In this document: piece after piece, positions 18,103 through 29,217 of the stretch
Layout of the letters: each line of letters begins with the position of its first letter
Numbering within the stretch: position 1 is the stretch's first letter
Source of the DNA: Pseudomonas palleroniana
Lineage (GTDB): Bacteria; Pseudomonadota; Gammaproteobacteria; Pseudomonadales; Pseudomonadaceae
Length of the DNA: 64,000 bases
Direction: 5' to 3'
Assembly: GCF_003031675.1 (NCBI RefSeq)
Contig: NZ_PYWX01000006.1
Location: forward strand, 62,001 to 126,000
Translations under genes and position numbers: made by a program
Notes under the pieces: model-generated
What the model was told of the DNA's origin: nothing
Database searches by the model: none
The model's input: only the letters and a program-made list of their open reading frames with translations

Positions 18103-18197
18103 GGGGCGTCCTTTGGGCTGCCATACAAAAGTGGCCCATGATGACGCAGCAAGCGGCTCCCCGCCAGTTACAACCCGATTTGGGCTCGGTGCCTGGC

Positions 18198-19781
<1,584 letters not shown>

Positions 19782-19784
19782 CTA

Positions 19785-20639
19785 TCAGGAAATATGCGTC
19801 TTGCCGTTGACAGCCGTGTCAGTTGTTTCAGAAACAGTGGGTGCGGCGCTCGGCAGGTGACGGGCAATCAACCCGCGATAGGCAGCAGCGCCGAGGCATG
19901 CGCCGACGATCGGAGCGAAAATCGGCACCAGGAAGTAAGGAATATCGCGACCACCGGTGAAGGCCATTTCACCCCAACCGGCGAAAAAGGTCATCAGCTT
20001 GGGGCCAAAGTCACGTGCCGGGTTCATCGCAAAACCGGTCAGCGGGCCCATGGCGCTACCGATCACCGCAATCAGCAGGCCGATCAGCAGAGGTGCCAGC
20101 GGGCCGCGTGGCAAACCATTGTTGTCGTCGGTCAGCGCCATGATCACACCCATCAGGATCGCGGTGATGATCATCTCCACCAGGAACGCCTGGGCTGTGC
20201 TCAACAGCGCATGGGGGTAGGTGGAGAACACCGACGCCAATTCCAGGCTGGCCTGGGAGCCGCGAACCATATGGTGGCTTTGTTCGTAATCGAAAAACAG
20301 GTTGCTGTAGAGCGTATAGACCAACGCGGCGGCGCAAAACGCACCGGCGATCTGGGCCAGGATATAGAAGGGCAGTTTGCGCTTTTCGAAATCGGCAAAG
20401 ATGCACAGGGCGATGCTGACTGCCGGGTTGAGGTGAGCCCCGGAAATGCCGGCACTCAGGTAGATCGCCATACTTACGCCGCCCCCCCAGATAATGCTGA
20501 TTTCCCATAACCCGAAGCTGGCACCCGCGACCTTGAGCGCAGCCACACAACCGGTACCGAAGAAGATCAGAAGCGCAGTCCCCAGGAACTCGGCCATGCA
20601 TTGGCTCGAAAGTGAAGGCTGTTGAAGAGCAGTTGTCAT
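19785..20639 (-). CDS. glpF: glycerol uptake facilitator GlpF
   Basis: 284 residues, aquaglyceroporin of the MIP family with six membrane helices, the first NPA box (HLNPAVS) and the second box NPARD. I chose the ATG at 20639 because the family begins just before the first helix and the longer frame adds unrelated residues. The C-terminal 25 residues are polar and probably cytoplasmic. Confidence 0.94.
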   Translation of the reverse strand: MTTALQQPSLSSQCMAEFLGTALLIFFGTGCVAALKVAGASFGLWEISIIWGGGVSMAIYLSAGISGAHLNPAVSIALCIFADFEKRKLPFYILAQIAGAFCAAALVYTLYSNLFFDYEQSHHMVRGSQASLELASVFSTYPHALLSTAQAFLVEMIITAILMGVIMALTDDNNGLPRGPLAPLLIGLLIAVIGSAMGPLTGFAMNPARDFGPKLMTFFAGWGEMAFTGGRDIPYFLVPIFAPIVGACLGAAAYRGLIARHLPSAAPTVSETTDTAVNGKTHIS

Positions 20640-20822
20640 GGAAAACCTCTGTTTTTGTTGTTGTCTGTTGTCTCGTCGCAATGGGCGAGCGTCGACTTTT
20701 ACCGTGGAAAGGATCCCCATCCTGACTCGCGGTCTACTGCTCGAGTGCTGCGGGTGGTATTCCTGCAGTATTCGTAAACGAAAAAATATAGACAAGAATG
20801 ACGCCTGTCAAAGGTCGAAAGT

Positions 20823-20851
20823 GAACTATTGGTCATTTTCGAACTATTGGT
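20823..20851. promoter_or_regulatory. 18-bp-spaced direct repeat, candidate GlpR operator before glpF
   Basis: GAACTATTGGT occurs twice (20823-20833 and 20841-20851). The second copy is preceded by TTTTC, so that TTCGAAC is formed at 20838-20844, as in the glpD operator region. The 327-bp gap between glpF and ybaK contains no other recognised feature. Confidence 0.45.
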
Positions 20852-20966
20852 GTGGTGAATGATCATGCCAGGCGCGTTGCACAAGGGTTATCTCAGGGGC
20901 GCACTAGAGCGTTTTGCATGGACTTGGCCTAGAATTGGCCATCAGTTTGCCCAGCCTGGAGCGCTC

Positions 20967-21437
20967 ATGACCCCCGCATTGGACCTGTTGAAAAAAGTTC
21001 GCGCCGAACATCGCATCCACAGTTATGAACATGACCCCAAGGCGGCGTCGTATGGCTTGGAGGCCGCGGAAAAATTGGCGCTCGACCCGGCGCAGGTATT
21101 CAAGACGCTGCTGGCCAGCAGCGAGAAAGGTGAGTTGCTGGTGGCGGTGGTGCCGGTCGTCGGAAGTCTGGATTTAAAAGCCCTGGCCCACGCTGCAGGG
21201 GTGAAAAAAGTCGAGATGGCGGACCCGGCATCGGCGCAACGCGCTACCGGTTACCTGTTGGGCGGAATCAGCCCGTTGGGCCAGAAAAAGCGTTTGCGCA
21301 CGTTCATCGACGTGACGGCACAACCGTTTGCGACGATTTTTGTCAGTGCAGGCAGGAGGGGCTTGGAGGTTGAGCTACCGGCGGCCGTACTGGCTGAACA
21401 TACCCAGGCCAAATTCGCCGAAATTGGCCGGGCATGA
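20967..21437 (+). CDS. ybaK: YbaK, Cys-tRNA(Pro)/Cys-tRNA(Cys) deacylase
   Basis: 156 residues, the length of the YbaK family. Typical segments are VFKTLLAS, the invariant Lys in [10 protein letters not shown], and [11 protein letters not shown]. It hydrolyses Cys-tRNA(Pro) misacylated by prolyl-tRNA synthetase. I chose the ATG at 20967; the longer frame upstream has no family similarity. Confidence 0.93.
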   Translation: MTPALDLLKKVRAEHRIHSYEHDPKAASYGLEAAEKLALDPAQVFKTLLASSEKGELLVAVVPVVGSLDLKALAHAAGVKKVEMADPASAQRATGYLLGGISPLGQKKRLRTFIDVTAQPFATIFVSAGRRGLEVELPAAVLAEHTQAKFAEIGRA

Positions 21438-21479
21438 CCTAATGCTCGTCAGTTAAGAGAACCTGCCGCGACCAAAGTC

Positions 21480-21614
21480 TGTAGTGAGCGGGCTTGCCCC
21501 GCGCTGGGTGGCAAAGCCGCCCCAAATCCAGTCACCGCGATCTTCCTGAAACACCACGGCGTCCTTGTTGGGGCGGCTGCGCCACCCAGCGCGGGGCAAG
21601 CCCGCTCACTACAG
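21480..21614. repeat. REP doublet (REPIN)
   Basis: Inverted pair TGTAGTGAGCGGGCTTGCCC / its complement, with arms extending through CGCGCTGGGTGGC. Located between the converging ybaK and ABC ATPase genes. Confidence 0.92.
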
Positions 21615-21670
21615 ACGATGTGTTCTACATCCCACCCTTTAACTGACTGGCATTAGGGCGTGACCGGTCG

Positions 21671-22777
21671 TTACGCCGGGTTGTAGCGGCGTACGCCGGC
21701 GTCGGCGTGCGGGACCTGCGCGGCAACGCTGCCTGACGTCTGGAACAGCACCAGATGTTCAGCGGCAACACGAATGCCCACATCTGCCCCGACCCGGTGA
21801 TCGGCATGACTGGGGAAGATCGACTCCAATTGAGCGCCCGTTGGCAACTGCAAGCGGTACAAGGTCGAGGCACCGAGGAAGGTTTTGCCGACAATCCGCG
21901 CTTTCAACGGGCTGTCCGGTGCATAAACGATGTCATCCGGGCGCAGCAATACGTCCACTGCGCCACCTGTAGGCCAGGTATAGGCATGCTTACCGCGCAA
22001 GTCACCCAGTTCGGTGCTGACTGATTGCGGCGAACTCAGCTGGCCGCGAATGAAATAGCCTTGGCCGACGAAGCTGGCCACGTAGGGTGTCTGCGGCTGG
22101 TGATAGAGGTTGTAGGGCGTGTCCCATTGCTCAAGGCGACCCTCTTTGAAAACACCGACCTGATCACTGACGGCGAAAGCTTCTTCCTGGTCGTGGGTGA
22201 CCAGGATCGCACTGGTGCCGCGAGCCTTGAGGATGTCGCGCACTTCATGGCTGAGCTTGCGTCGAAGTTCGCCGTCGAGGTTGGAGAAGGGTTCGTCGAG
22301 CAGCAAAAGCTGCGGCTCCGGCGCCAGGGCGCGGGCGAGGGCGACCCTTTGCTGCTGGCCTCCTGAAAGCTCATGGGGAAAGCGCTGGCCCAGACTTTTC
22401 AGGTTGACCAGTTCGAGCAGCTCGGCGACCACGCGGTCTTTTTGCGGGTGTTTGCGAATGCCGAAGGCGATGTTGTCGGCCACGCTCAGGTGCGGAAACA
22501 GTGCGTAGTCCTGGAACACCATGCCGATGCGACGCTTCTCGGGTGCCAAGGTGAAACCTGCACTGGAGATGACTTCGCCGGCCAGGCGGATTTCACCTTC
22601 GTGCACCGGTTCAAACCCGGCAATCGCACGCAGGGTGGTGGTTTTGCCGCAGCCCGAGGAGCCCAGCAAGCAACCGATGTCACCTGCATTGAGGTGCAGG
22701 TTGAGGTTCTGCACCACCCGTTGAGCTTGATAGCCGCATGCCAGATTGTGCAGGTTCAGCAGAAGACTATGACTCAT
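21671..22777 (-). CDS. orphan ABC transporter ATPase, FbpC/iron(III)-type
   Basis: 368 residues. Walker [11 protein letters not shown], signature LSGGQQQR, Walker [13 protein letters not shown], switch His in VTHDQEEAF, and a C-terminal TOBE-like regulatory domain (about 245-350). Resembles FbpC-type ferric or spermidine/iron importer ATPases, but no permease or binding protein is adjacent. Its ATG overlaps the argF stop (ATGA), as in other pseudomonads, so it is coupled to arginine biosynthesis. Partner permease unknown. Confidence 0.88.
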   Translation of the reverse strand: MSHSLLLNLHNLACGYQAQRVVQNLNLHLNAGDIGCLLGSSGCGKTTTLRAIAGFEPVHEGEIRLAGEVISSAGFTLAPEKRRIGMVFQDYALFPHLSVADNIAFGIRKHPQKDRVVAELLELVNLKSLGQRFPHELSGGQQQRVALARALAPEPQLLLLDEPFSNLDGELRRKLSHEVRDILKARGTSAILVTHDQEEAFAVSDQVGVFKEGRLEQWDTPYNLYHQPQTPYVASFVGQGYFIRGQLSSPQSVSTELGDLRGKHAYTWPTGGAVDVLLRPDDIVYAPDSPLKARIVGKTFLGASTLYRLQLPTGAQLESIFPSHADHRVGADVGIRVAAEHLVLFQTSGSVAAQVPHADAGVRRYNPA

Positions 22778-23694
22778 GCGTGGTGATACGCCGGCTCAAC
22801 CAGGAATTCGAGCAGGGCTTTCTGCGCGTGCAGACGGTTTTCGGCCTGGTCCCAGGCGACCGAGCGAGGGTCGTCGAGTAAGTCGAGGCTGATTTCTTCG
22901 CCACGGTGAGCCGGGAGGCAGTGCATGAACAGGACGTCCGGCGCAGCCAGGTCGAGCAGGGCGCGGGTGACCTGGAAGGGTGCGAACAGGGTCAGGCGCT
23001 TGGCAGTTTCTTCTTCCTGGCCCATGGAGGTCCAGACGTCGGTACTCACCAGGTGCGCACCGATCACCGCATCGCGCGGGTTGCGCACGATGGTGACGCG
23101 GTCACCCGCCTGCGCAAGGAAGCGCGCATCCGGCTCGTAGCCTTCGGGGCAAGCAATGCGCAGTTGGAAGTCGAACTGGATCGCCGCTTCTATATAGCTG
23201 TTGCACATGTTGTTGCCATCGCCGATCCAGGCCACGGTCTTGCCCTGGATCGCGCCGCGATGCTCAAGGAAGGTTTGCATGTCGGCCAGCAATTGGCAGG
23301 GATGCAGGTCATCGGACAGGCCATTGATCACCGGTACACGGGAGTTGGCGGCAAATTCAGTCAATGTGCTGTGGGCGAAGGTACGGATCATCACCGCATC
23401 GAGCATGCGCGACATGACGATGGCGCAGTCGCTGATCGGCTCACCCCGTCCCAGTTGGGTATCACGCGGCGACAGGAAGATCGCCTGGCCGCCCAGTTGG
23501 ATCATGCCGGCTTCGAAGGACAAGCGGGTGCGCGTCGAGGACTTTTCGAAAATCATCCCGAGTACGCGGTTTTTCAAGGGCTCAAACAGTACGCCGCGGT
23601 TACGCAGGTCTTTAAGCTCAATGCCTCGACGGATCACGCTGACCAGCTCTTCGGGCGTGCAATCCATCAGGGAGAGAAAGTGCCTTGCGCTCAT
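22774..23694 (-). CDS. argF: ornithine carbamoyltransferase (anabolic) ArgF
   Basis: 306 residues. Carbamoyl-phosphate loop [12 protein letters not shown] at about 51-62, ornithine-binding HPCQLLAD, and [11 protein letters not shown] near the C-terminus. Converts ornithine and carbamoyl phosphate to citrulline, the step before ArgG (31468). Two adjacent ATGs (23694 and 23697) are possible; an AAGGTAG sequence precedes both. Confidence 0.96.
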   Translation of the reverse strand: MSARHFLSLMDCTPEELVSVIRRGIELKDLRNRGVLFEPLKNRVLGMIFEKSSTRTRLSFEAGMIQLGGQAIFLSPRDTQLGRGEPISDCAIVMSRMLDAVMIRTFAHSTLTEFAANSRVPVINGLSDDLHPCQLLADMQTFLEHRGAIQGKTVAWIGDGNNMCNSYIEAAIQFDFQLRIACPEGYEPDARFLAQAGDRVTIVRNPRDAVIGAHLVSTDVWTSMGQEEETAKRLTLFAPFQVTRALLDLAAPDVLFMHCLPAHRGEEISLDLLDDPRSVAWDQAENRLHAQKALLEFLVEPAYHHA

Positions 23695-24127
23695 CATTAA
23701 CTACCTTTTTGCAACAGACCGCAGATACTCAAAGCCTTGTTTATTGTGACAACGGGCGAGACCTGCGGCGAAAGCCGCACGGGGCGACGAAATAGGGGAA
23801 GGCGCGATATTGACATTAAATGTCGCGTCTTACCAATAGGGCTACGGTTTTATGGGTGTTCAAGAAGGGCGCGAAGGCGCTTTTGAAGACTGATTCCTCA
23901 CAGCAGTGGGGCCTTTGTACACTGGCATTGCAGCCTTTTGCAATGCGCCAGGGCGGGCCCAGGCCAGGCTGTGTCGGTTTCAGAAGGGCATGCGCAGCTT
24001 GTAACATTTGCTCACGCTTGCCCCCATGGCTTGGCCTGATAGCCGTCGATTCACACGGCGAACGGTGCTGGCGGCGCTGGGGGGCTGGGTCCATAGTCTG
24101 GCCAAAGCCCTTATAAAGAGACTGGCC
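23695..24127. other. divergent promoter region of argF and the molybdoenzyme; possible ArgR half-site
   Basis: 433 bp without a credible gene. TGTCGC-N8-AA, the Pseudomonas ArgR half-site pattern, occurs at 23821-23836, followed by sequence without known motifs. The ArgR assignment is tentative because only one clear half-site is present. Confidence 0.35.
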
Positions 24128-26236
24128 ATGACCAAGACTCTCCACCACCGAGCCTGCCATCTGTGTGAAGCCATTTGCGGGCTGACCCTGGAAACCACTC
24201 TGGCCGACGACGGCCACCTGGCGATCACCTCGATCAAGGGTGACCCGCAGGACACGTTCAGCCGTGGGCATATCTGCCCCAAGGCCGTGGCACTGCAAGA
24301 TATCCAGAATGATCCGGACCGTCTGCGCCAACCGATGCTGAGGGTGGGCAGCGAGTGGCAGCCGATCTCATGGGAGGAGGCATTCACACAGGTCGCCGAG
24401 CGGCTGGCCGGCATCCAGGCCCGGCATGGGCAGAACGCAGTGGCGGTGTATCAGGGCAACCCCAGCGTGCACAACTACGGGCTGATGACCCACAGCAACT
24501 ACTTCCTCGGCCTGCTCAAGACGCGCAATCGGTTCTCGGCGACCTCGGTGGACCAGTTGCCCCACCATCTCACCAGCCACCTCATGTACGGTCACGGCCT
24601 GCTGTTGCCGATCCCGGATATCGACCACACCGACTTCATGCTGATCCTCGGCGGCAACCCGCTGGCGTCCAACGGCAGCATCATGACCGTGCCGGATGTA
24701 GAGAAGCGCCTGAAAGCCATCCAGGCGCGTGGCGGCAAAGTGGTGGTGGTCGACCCACGGCGCAGCGAGACGGCAGCGATAGCTGATCAACACCTGTTCG
24801 TGCGCCCGGGAGGGGATGCAGCGCTGTTGTTCGGAGTGCTCAACACGCTGTTCAGCGAGAACCTGACCCGCGCCAGTCATTTGCCGGTTGAGGGACTTGA
24901 GGAGGTGAGGCGCGCGATCGCCGGCTTCAGCGCCGACGCCATGAGCCGTCAATGTGCAGTGCCGGCCGAGCAGATTCGCCAGTTGGCGCGGGACTTTGCC
25001 GCCGCCGACAGGGCCGTGTGTTATGGGCGAATGGGCGTCTCGACCCAGGCGTTCGGCACGCTGTGCCATTGGCTGGTGCAACTGATCAACCTGGTGACCG
25101 GCAATCTGGACCGTGTCGGCGGTGCGCTGTGCACCACCCCGGCGGTGGACCTGGTGGCGTCCACCGGCGGCGGGCATTTCAATCGTTGGCAGAGTCGGGT
25201 TTCCGGGCGTCCGGAGTACGGTGGTGAGTTGCCCGTGTCGGCGTTGGCCGAAGAAATGCTGACCGAAGGCGAAGGGCAGATCCGTGCGCTGGTGACGGTG
25301 GCAGGCAACCCGGTACTGTCGACGCCCAACGGCCGCCAGCTGGAGCAAGCGCTGGATGGCCTTGAGTTCATGCTCAGCATCGACCTCTACATCAACGAAA
25401 CCACGCGCTATGCCGACCTGATCCTGCCGTCCACCTCGGCGCTGGAGAACGACCACTACGACACCACCTTCAATATGTTCGCCGTGCGTAACGTCACCCG
25501 TTTCAATCGCTCGATCCTGCCCAAGCCTGAAGGCGCCTTGCATGATTGGGAGATCTTTGTCGGGCTGGCCAAGGCCTTTGCCACGCGGACCGGTGTGGCG
25601 CTCAAGCCGACGATGGAGCCCGCACAGATGATTGATTTCGGGTTGCGTGCCGGCGTGTACGGCGATGCCTCCAGCCACAAATTGTCGGTGGCGATGTTGC
25701 TCGATCATCCCCATGGCGTGGACTTGGGACCGCTCAAGCCCAATCTTGCGGCGCGCCTGAAAACCGCGAATGGCCATGTGCAGGCGGCGCCCGCCGTGAT
25801 CCTGGCGGATCTGGCGCGCTTCGCGGCACAGCCGGTGCCCATGGCCGATGAGCTGCTGCTGATCGGTCGCCGGCACGTACGCAGCAATAATTCCTGGATG
25901 CATAACTATCACCGCCTGGTGAAAGGCAAGCCTCGCCACCAGTTGCTGATGCATCCCGACGACCTTGCCCGGCGCCAGTTGAGTGATGGTCAGCGGGTAC
26001 GCGTCAGCTCGCGTATCGGCATGGTCGAAGTGGAGGTGCTAGCCAGCCTGGACATGATGCCCGGGGTGGTCAGCCTGCCCCACGGTTGGGGCCATGGCCG
26101 CCCCGGGGTACAGATGACCATCGCCAGCGGGCAGCCAGGGGCCAGTGCGAATGACTTGACCGATGAACGGCAGTTGGATGAGTTATCCGGGAACGCCGCG
26201 CTGAACGGGGTGCCCGTGCGGGTGGCGGCGGCTTAA
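24128..26236 (+). CDS. molybdopterin-dependent oxidoreductase (formate dehydrogenase-like)
   Basis: 702 residues. The [4Fe-4S] motif has cysteines at residues 10, 13, 17 and 50 (CHLCEAIC ... HICPKA), which fixes the start at 24128. It is followed by the bis-MGD domains (VVVVDPRRSETA, GNPVLSTPNGR, DLILPSTSALEND) and a C-terminal dinucleotide-binding domain (LPHGWGHGRPG). A DMSO-reductase-superfamily enzyme without a Tat signal, hence cytoplasmic. No electron-transfer or membrane subunit is adjacent, so the substrate and acceptor are unknown. Confidence 0.88.
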   Translation: MTKTLHHRACHLCEAICGLTLETTLADDGHLAITSIKGDPQDTFSRGHICPKAVALQDIQNDPDRLRQPMLRVGSEWQPISWEEAFTQVAERLAGIQARHGQNAVAVYQGNPSVHNYGLMTHSNYFLGLLKTRNRFSATSVDQLPHHLTSHLMYGHGLLLPIPDIDHTDFMLILGGNPLASNGSIMTVPDVEKRLKAIQARGGKVVVVDPRRSETAAIADQHLFVRPGGDAALLFGVLNTLFSENLTRASHLPVEGLEEVRRAIAGFSADAMSRQCAVPAEQIRQLARDFAAADRAVCYGRMGVSTQAFGTLCHWLVQLINLVTGNLDRVGGALCTTPAVDLVASTGGGHFNRWQSRVSGRPEYGGELPVSALAEEMLTEGEGQIRALVTVAGNPVLSTPNGRQLEQALDGLEFMLSIDLYINETTRYADLILPSTSALENDHYDTTFNMFAVRNVTRFNRSILPKPEGALHDWEIFVGLAKAFATRTGVALKPTMEPAQMIDFGLRAGVYGDASSHKLSVAMLLDHPHGVDLGPLKPNLAARLKTANGHVQAAPAVILADLARFAAQPVPMADELLLIGRRHVRSNNSWMHNYHRLVKGKPRHQLLMHPDDLARRQLSDGQRVRVSSRIGMVEVEVLASLDMMPGVVSLPHGWGHGRPGVQMTIASGQPGASANDLTDERQLDELSGNAALNGVPVRVAAA

Positions 26237-26322
26237 GCTGCCTGAGCACCAGGCTGGAATTTTGCGTTACAATGCGTCACCGTGCCGACCTGTGAGTCGC
26301 GAAGTTCCTGCAGAGGTGTTCC

Positions 26323-26661
26323 ATGGATATCATCGAAACGATCAAAGAGCAGATTGCCAACAACACCATTCTGCTTTACATGAAGGGCGCGCCAAACGCT
26401 CCTCAGTGCGGTTTCTCCGCGAAGGCTTCCCAGGCCATCATGGCGTGTGGCGAGAAATTCGCTTACGTGGATATCCTGCAAAACCCTGAGATCCGCGCCA
26501 ACCTGCCGAAATACGCCAACTGGCCGACGTTCCCGCAACTGTGGGTAGCCGGTGAGCTGGTCGGCGGCAGTGACATCATCGTTGAGATGGCGGCTGATGG
26601 TTCGTTGCAAGCGCTGATCAAAGATGCAGCGGCAAACGCAGCAGCCAAGACTGACGCTTGA
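26323..26661 (+). CDS. grxD: monothiol glutaredoxin GrxD
   Basis: 112 residues with the monothiol motif CGFS (residues about 29-32), the WPTFPQLWV cis-proline region and GGSDI. Carries and delivers [2Fe-2S] clusters with glutathione. It converges on bfr across a shared bidirectional terminator; the neighbourhood is devoted to iron. Confidence 0.95.
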   Translation: MDIIETIKEQIANNTILLYMKGAPNAPQCGFSAKASQAIMACGEKFAYVDILQNPEIRANLPKYANWPTFPQLWVAGELVGGSDIIVEMAADGSLQALIKDAAANAAAKTDA

Positions 26662-26685
26662 TGCTCTTGTAGAAAGTCCTGCAAT

Positions 26686-26724
26686 AAAAAGCCCCGCTTC
26701 TCGTGAGAGAGCGGGGCTTTTTTG
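26686..26724. terminator. bidirectional intrinsic terminator between grxD and bfr
   Basis: AAAAAGCCCCGCT and AGCGGGGCTTTTTT form a long stem with A/T tracts on both sides, so it can work for both converging genes. Confidence 0.9.
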
Positions 26725-26742
26725 TACCTGCGTACGAAGGGC

Positions 26743-27213
26743 TTATTCGCCCATCTGCGATTGCAGGTAGTTTTCCAGGCTGACTTTGTCGATCAGGCCC
26801 AGTTGGGTTTCCAGCCAGTCGATATGCTCTTCCTGATCTTCCAGGATGTCTTCCAGCAGTTCACGGCTGCCGAAGTCGCCCTTGCTTTCGCAATGTGCAA
26901 TGGCAGCCTTGAGGTCGCTGTGGCTCTTGTGTTCGAACTTCAGGTCGCTGCTGATCATTTCCTGGCTGTGTTCGCCGATGTTCAGCTTGCCCAGATCCTG
27001 GACGTTCGGCAGGCCTTCCAGGAACAGGATGCGCTTGATCAGGGCGTCCGAATCCTTCATGGCCTTGATGGATTCCTTGTATTCACGCTTGCCCAGCTTT
27101 TCCAGGCCCCAATCGTCATACATGCGCGCATGCAGAAAGTACTGATTGATCGCGACCAGTTCATTGGCAAGGATTTTATTGAGTTGCTGGATGACTGAGA
27201 TGTCGCCTTTCAT
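26743..27213 (-). CDS. bfr: bacterioferritin
   Basis: 156 residues, a four-helix ferritin-like protein with ferroxidase residues ([19 protein letters not shown]...E near residue 94; [10 protein letters not shown]) and Met52 in AMKDSDALI as the probable haem ligand between subunits. Stores iron in a 24-mer. The ATG at 27213 gives the standard bacterioferritin start. Bfd (27415) is encoded just upstream on the same strand and releases the stored iron. Confidence 0.95.
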   Translation of the reverse strand: MKGDISVIQQLNKILANELVAINQYFLHARMYDDWGLEKLGKREYKESIKAMKDSDALIKRILFLEGLPNVQDLGKLNIGEHSQEMISSDLKFEHKSHSDLKAAIAHCESKGDFGSRELLEDILEDQEEHIDWLETQLGLIDKVSLENYLQSQMGE

Positions 27214-27376
27214 GACTGGGGTCCTGCCCTGTAATTGCTGTGTATAGGGCGGAGTTTGAGCGGCCAATTACGGGGTGTCAAACCTAAGTTATTGAATAAT
27301 AAATGAAAATTAATAGGAATAAGAATGTTTGTGTTCCGCGTCTTGGCGCTAACTAATTGAATTACGGGCATAAAAA

Positions 27377-27397
27377 AACCGGACACTAAGTCCGGTT
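27377..27397 (-). terminator. intrinsic terminator of bfd
   Basis: On the minus strand AACCGGAC-TTAGT-GTCCGGTT is followed by a T-run, 18 bp after the bfd stop. It separates bfd from bfr. Confidence 0.85.
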
Positions 27398-27414
27398 CTT
27401 CAAAATATGCTGAT

Positions 27415-27633
27415 TTAAGCGTGTGTAAATTCTGCTGAATAGGGGAGCGCGCCCTGGGCTGTCTGCAACTGCGTCAGGGTTTCCCGTACCACCTGCTTGG
27501 CCAGGCACGCACATTTTCCGCACTGGCTGGCAACGCCGGTGGTTTCGCGTACTTCCTTGTAGCTGCAGCAACCTTCGTAGATTGCTTCGCGGATTTGTCC
27601 GTCGGTGACGCCAGTGCAGAGGCAGACATACAT
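27415..27633 (-). CDS. bfd: bacterioferritin-associated ferredoxin Bfd
   Basis: 72 residues with four cysteines in the Bfd pattern (Cys4, Cys6, and CGKC at about 38-41) that hold a [2Fe-2S] cluster. Reduces the bacterioferritin core to mobilise iron. A Fur-box-like sequence lies about 53-71 bp upstream, which fits induction in iron starvation. Confidence 0.95.
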   Translation of the reverse strand: MYVCLCTGVTDGQIREAIYEGCCSYKEVRETTGVASQCGKCACLAKQVVRETLTQLQTAQGALPYSAEFTHA

Positions 27634-27685
27634 AAGGGAGAACCGTCGCAGGTTTGAGGCTTAAGTGCGGTGGATCTTAATGTTA

Positions 27686-27704
27686 ACGAGAATGATTGTC
27701 AAAG
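27686..27704. promoter_or_regulatory. Fur box upstream of bfd
   Basis: AACGAGAATGATTGTCAAA contains GAGAATGATTGTC, an imperfect palindrome of the Fur type (GATAATGATWATC). The position fits repression of bfd by Fur-Fe2+. Confidence 0.65.
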
Positions 27705-27877
27705 TAGAATCGTAGGGTCCGTTACTGGCACTGCGCCCGCACTGACGAACGGTTTTTTCAGTGTATGATGGTCGGTCTTCACGAAGCGTGACTGCGTCAC
27801 GGGGCTGTCGTCGGAATGCGGCAGACTCACGACCGGTCCTTTCACTTCAATCGTCACCCCACATCAGGAGATACCCC

Positions 27878-28480
27878 ATGAGCGTACTCGTCGGTAAACA
27901 AGCCCCGGATTTCGACGTACCTGCCGTCCTCGGCAACGGCGAAATCGTAGACAGCTTCAAACTGTCTGAAGCCATCAAAGGCAAATACGGCCTGGTGTTC
28001 TTCTACCCGCTGGACTTCACCTTCGTCTGCCCTTCGGAGCTGATCGCTCTGGACCACCGCATGGACGATTTCAAGGCGCGCAACGTTGAAGTGGTAGCCG
28101 TTTCCATCGACTCCCATTTCACCCACAACGCTTGGCGTAACACTGCCATCAATGATGGCGGTATCGGCAAAGTCAAATACACCATGGCTGCCGACATGAA
28201 GCACGAGATTGCCAAAGCCTACGACGTTGAGTCCGAAGGCGGCGTGGCTTTCCGTGGCGCATTCCTGATCGATGACAAGGGCGTCGTGCGCTCGCAGATC
28301 ATCAACGACCTGCCGCTGGGCCGTAACATGGAAGAGCTGATCCGTCTGGTTGACGCTTTGCAATTCCACGAAGAGCACGGCGAAGTTTGCCCTGCCAACT
28401 GGAAAAAAGGCGACAAAGGCATGAACGCTTCGCCAGAAGGTGTTGCGGCTTACCTGACCGAGAACGCAGGCAAGCTGTAA
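27878..28480 (+). CDS. 2-Cys peroxiredoxin (AhpC/TSA family)
   Basis: 200 residues, typical 2-Cys Prx. The peroxidatic cysteine is in FTFVCPSE (about Cys50) and the resolving cysteine in GEVCPANW (about Cys169). Detoxifies hydrogen peroxide and organic hydroperoxides in the cytoplasm. The ATG at 27878 has a CAGGAG ribosome-binding site. It is grouped with iron-storage genes but transcribed separately. Confidence 0.94.
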   Translation: MSVLVGKQAPDFDVPAVLGNGEIVDSFKLSEAIKGKYGLVFFYPLDFTFVCPSELIALDHRMDDFKARNVEVVAVSIDSHFTHNAWRNTAINDGGIGKVKYTMAADMKHEIAKAYDVESEGGVAFRGAFLIDDKGVVRSQIINDLPLGRNMEELIRLVDALQFHEEHGEVCPANWKKGDKGMNASPEGVAAYLTENAGKL

Positions 28481-28496
28481 GCCAGAATCGCGGTAC

Positions 28497-28528
28497 AAAA
28501 AAACCGGCCTGAGAAGGCCGGTTTTTTT
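28497..28528. terminator. bidirectional terminator between the peroxiredoxin gene and rnt
   Basis: AAACCGGCCT-GAGA-AGGCCGGTTT with an A-run before and a T-run after. Confidence 0.9.
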
Positions 28529-28545
28529 ATGTGCGGGGTATGACT

Positions 28546-29217
28546 TCAGTCGTTGAAGTCTTCCCAGCCGCCCATGTCTTTCCAACGGTTGACGATGCCG
28601 CAGAACAGCTCGGCGGTCTTCTCAGTGTCGTAGCGTGCCGAGTGGGCCTCGCGACCGTCAAAGTCGATACCGGCTGCCTGGCACGCCTTGGCCAATACCG
28701 TCTGGCCGTAAGCCAGGCCGGCGAGCGTTGCCGTGTCGAAGCTGGAGAACGGATGGAACGGATTGCGCTTCATGTCCAGCCGCGCCACGGCGGCGTTCAG
28801 GAAGCCCAGGTCGAAGCTGCTGTTGTGCCCCACCAGGATTGCCCGCTTGCAGCCATTGGCCTTCAGCGCCTTGCGTACGCCACGGAAGATATCGGTCAGT
28901 GCCGCTTCTTCACTTACAGCCATGCGCAGCGGATGGTCCAGCTTGATGCCGGTAAATTCCAGGGCTGCCGCTTCGATGTTGGCGCCTTCGAACGGCTCGA
29001 CACGGAAGAAGTGGGTGTGTTCAGGGTATACGAAGCCCTGCTCATCCATGCCGATGGTGGTGGCGGCGATTTCCAGCAGCGCGTCGGTGGCGCAATTGAA
29101 ACCACCGGTTTCTACGTCGACGACAACCGGCAGATAGCCGCGAAACCGCTCGGCCATCGGGTGACGGGAGCCGCCGCCACTGTGCTCGTGTTCGTCGTCG
29201 AAATGGTCTTCACTCAC
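28546..29217 (-). CDS. rnt: ribonuclease T
   Basis: 223 residues, DEDDh exonuclease: DVETGG motif (Exo I), [10 protein letters not shown] (Exo II) and [10 protein letters not shown] (Exo III). Trims 3' ends of tRNA and stable RNAs. It starts with GTG overlapping the pyrC stop (GTGA), so it is translationally coupled to pyrC. An N-terminal extension of about 20 polar residues precedes the fold. Confidence 0.95.
   Translation of the reverse strand: MSEDHFDDEHEHSGGGSRHPMAERFRGYLPVVVDVETGGFNCATDALLEIAATTIGMDEQGFVYPEHTHFFRVEPFEGANIEAAALEFTGIKLDHPLRMAVSEEAALTDIFRGVRKALKANGCKRAILVGHNSSFDLGFLNAAVARLDMKRNPFHPFSSFDTATLAGLAYGQTVLAKACQAAGIDFDGREAHSARYDTEKTAELFCGIVNRWKDMGGWEDFND

Noticed and set aside
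24368..25954. 528-codon minus-strand frame
   Set aside because: Antisense to the molybdoenzyme, which has all its motifs.
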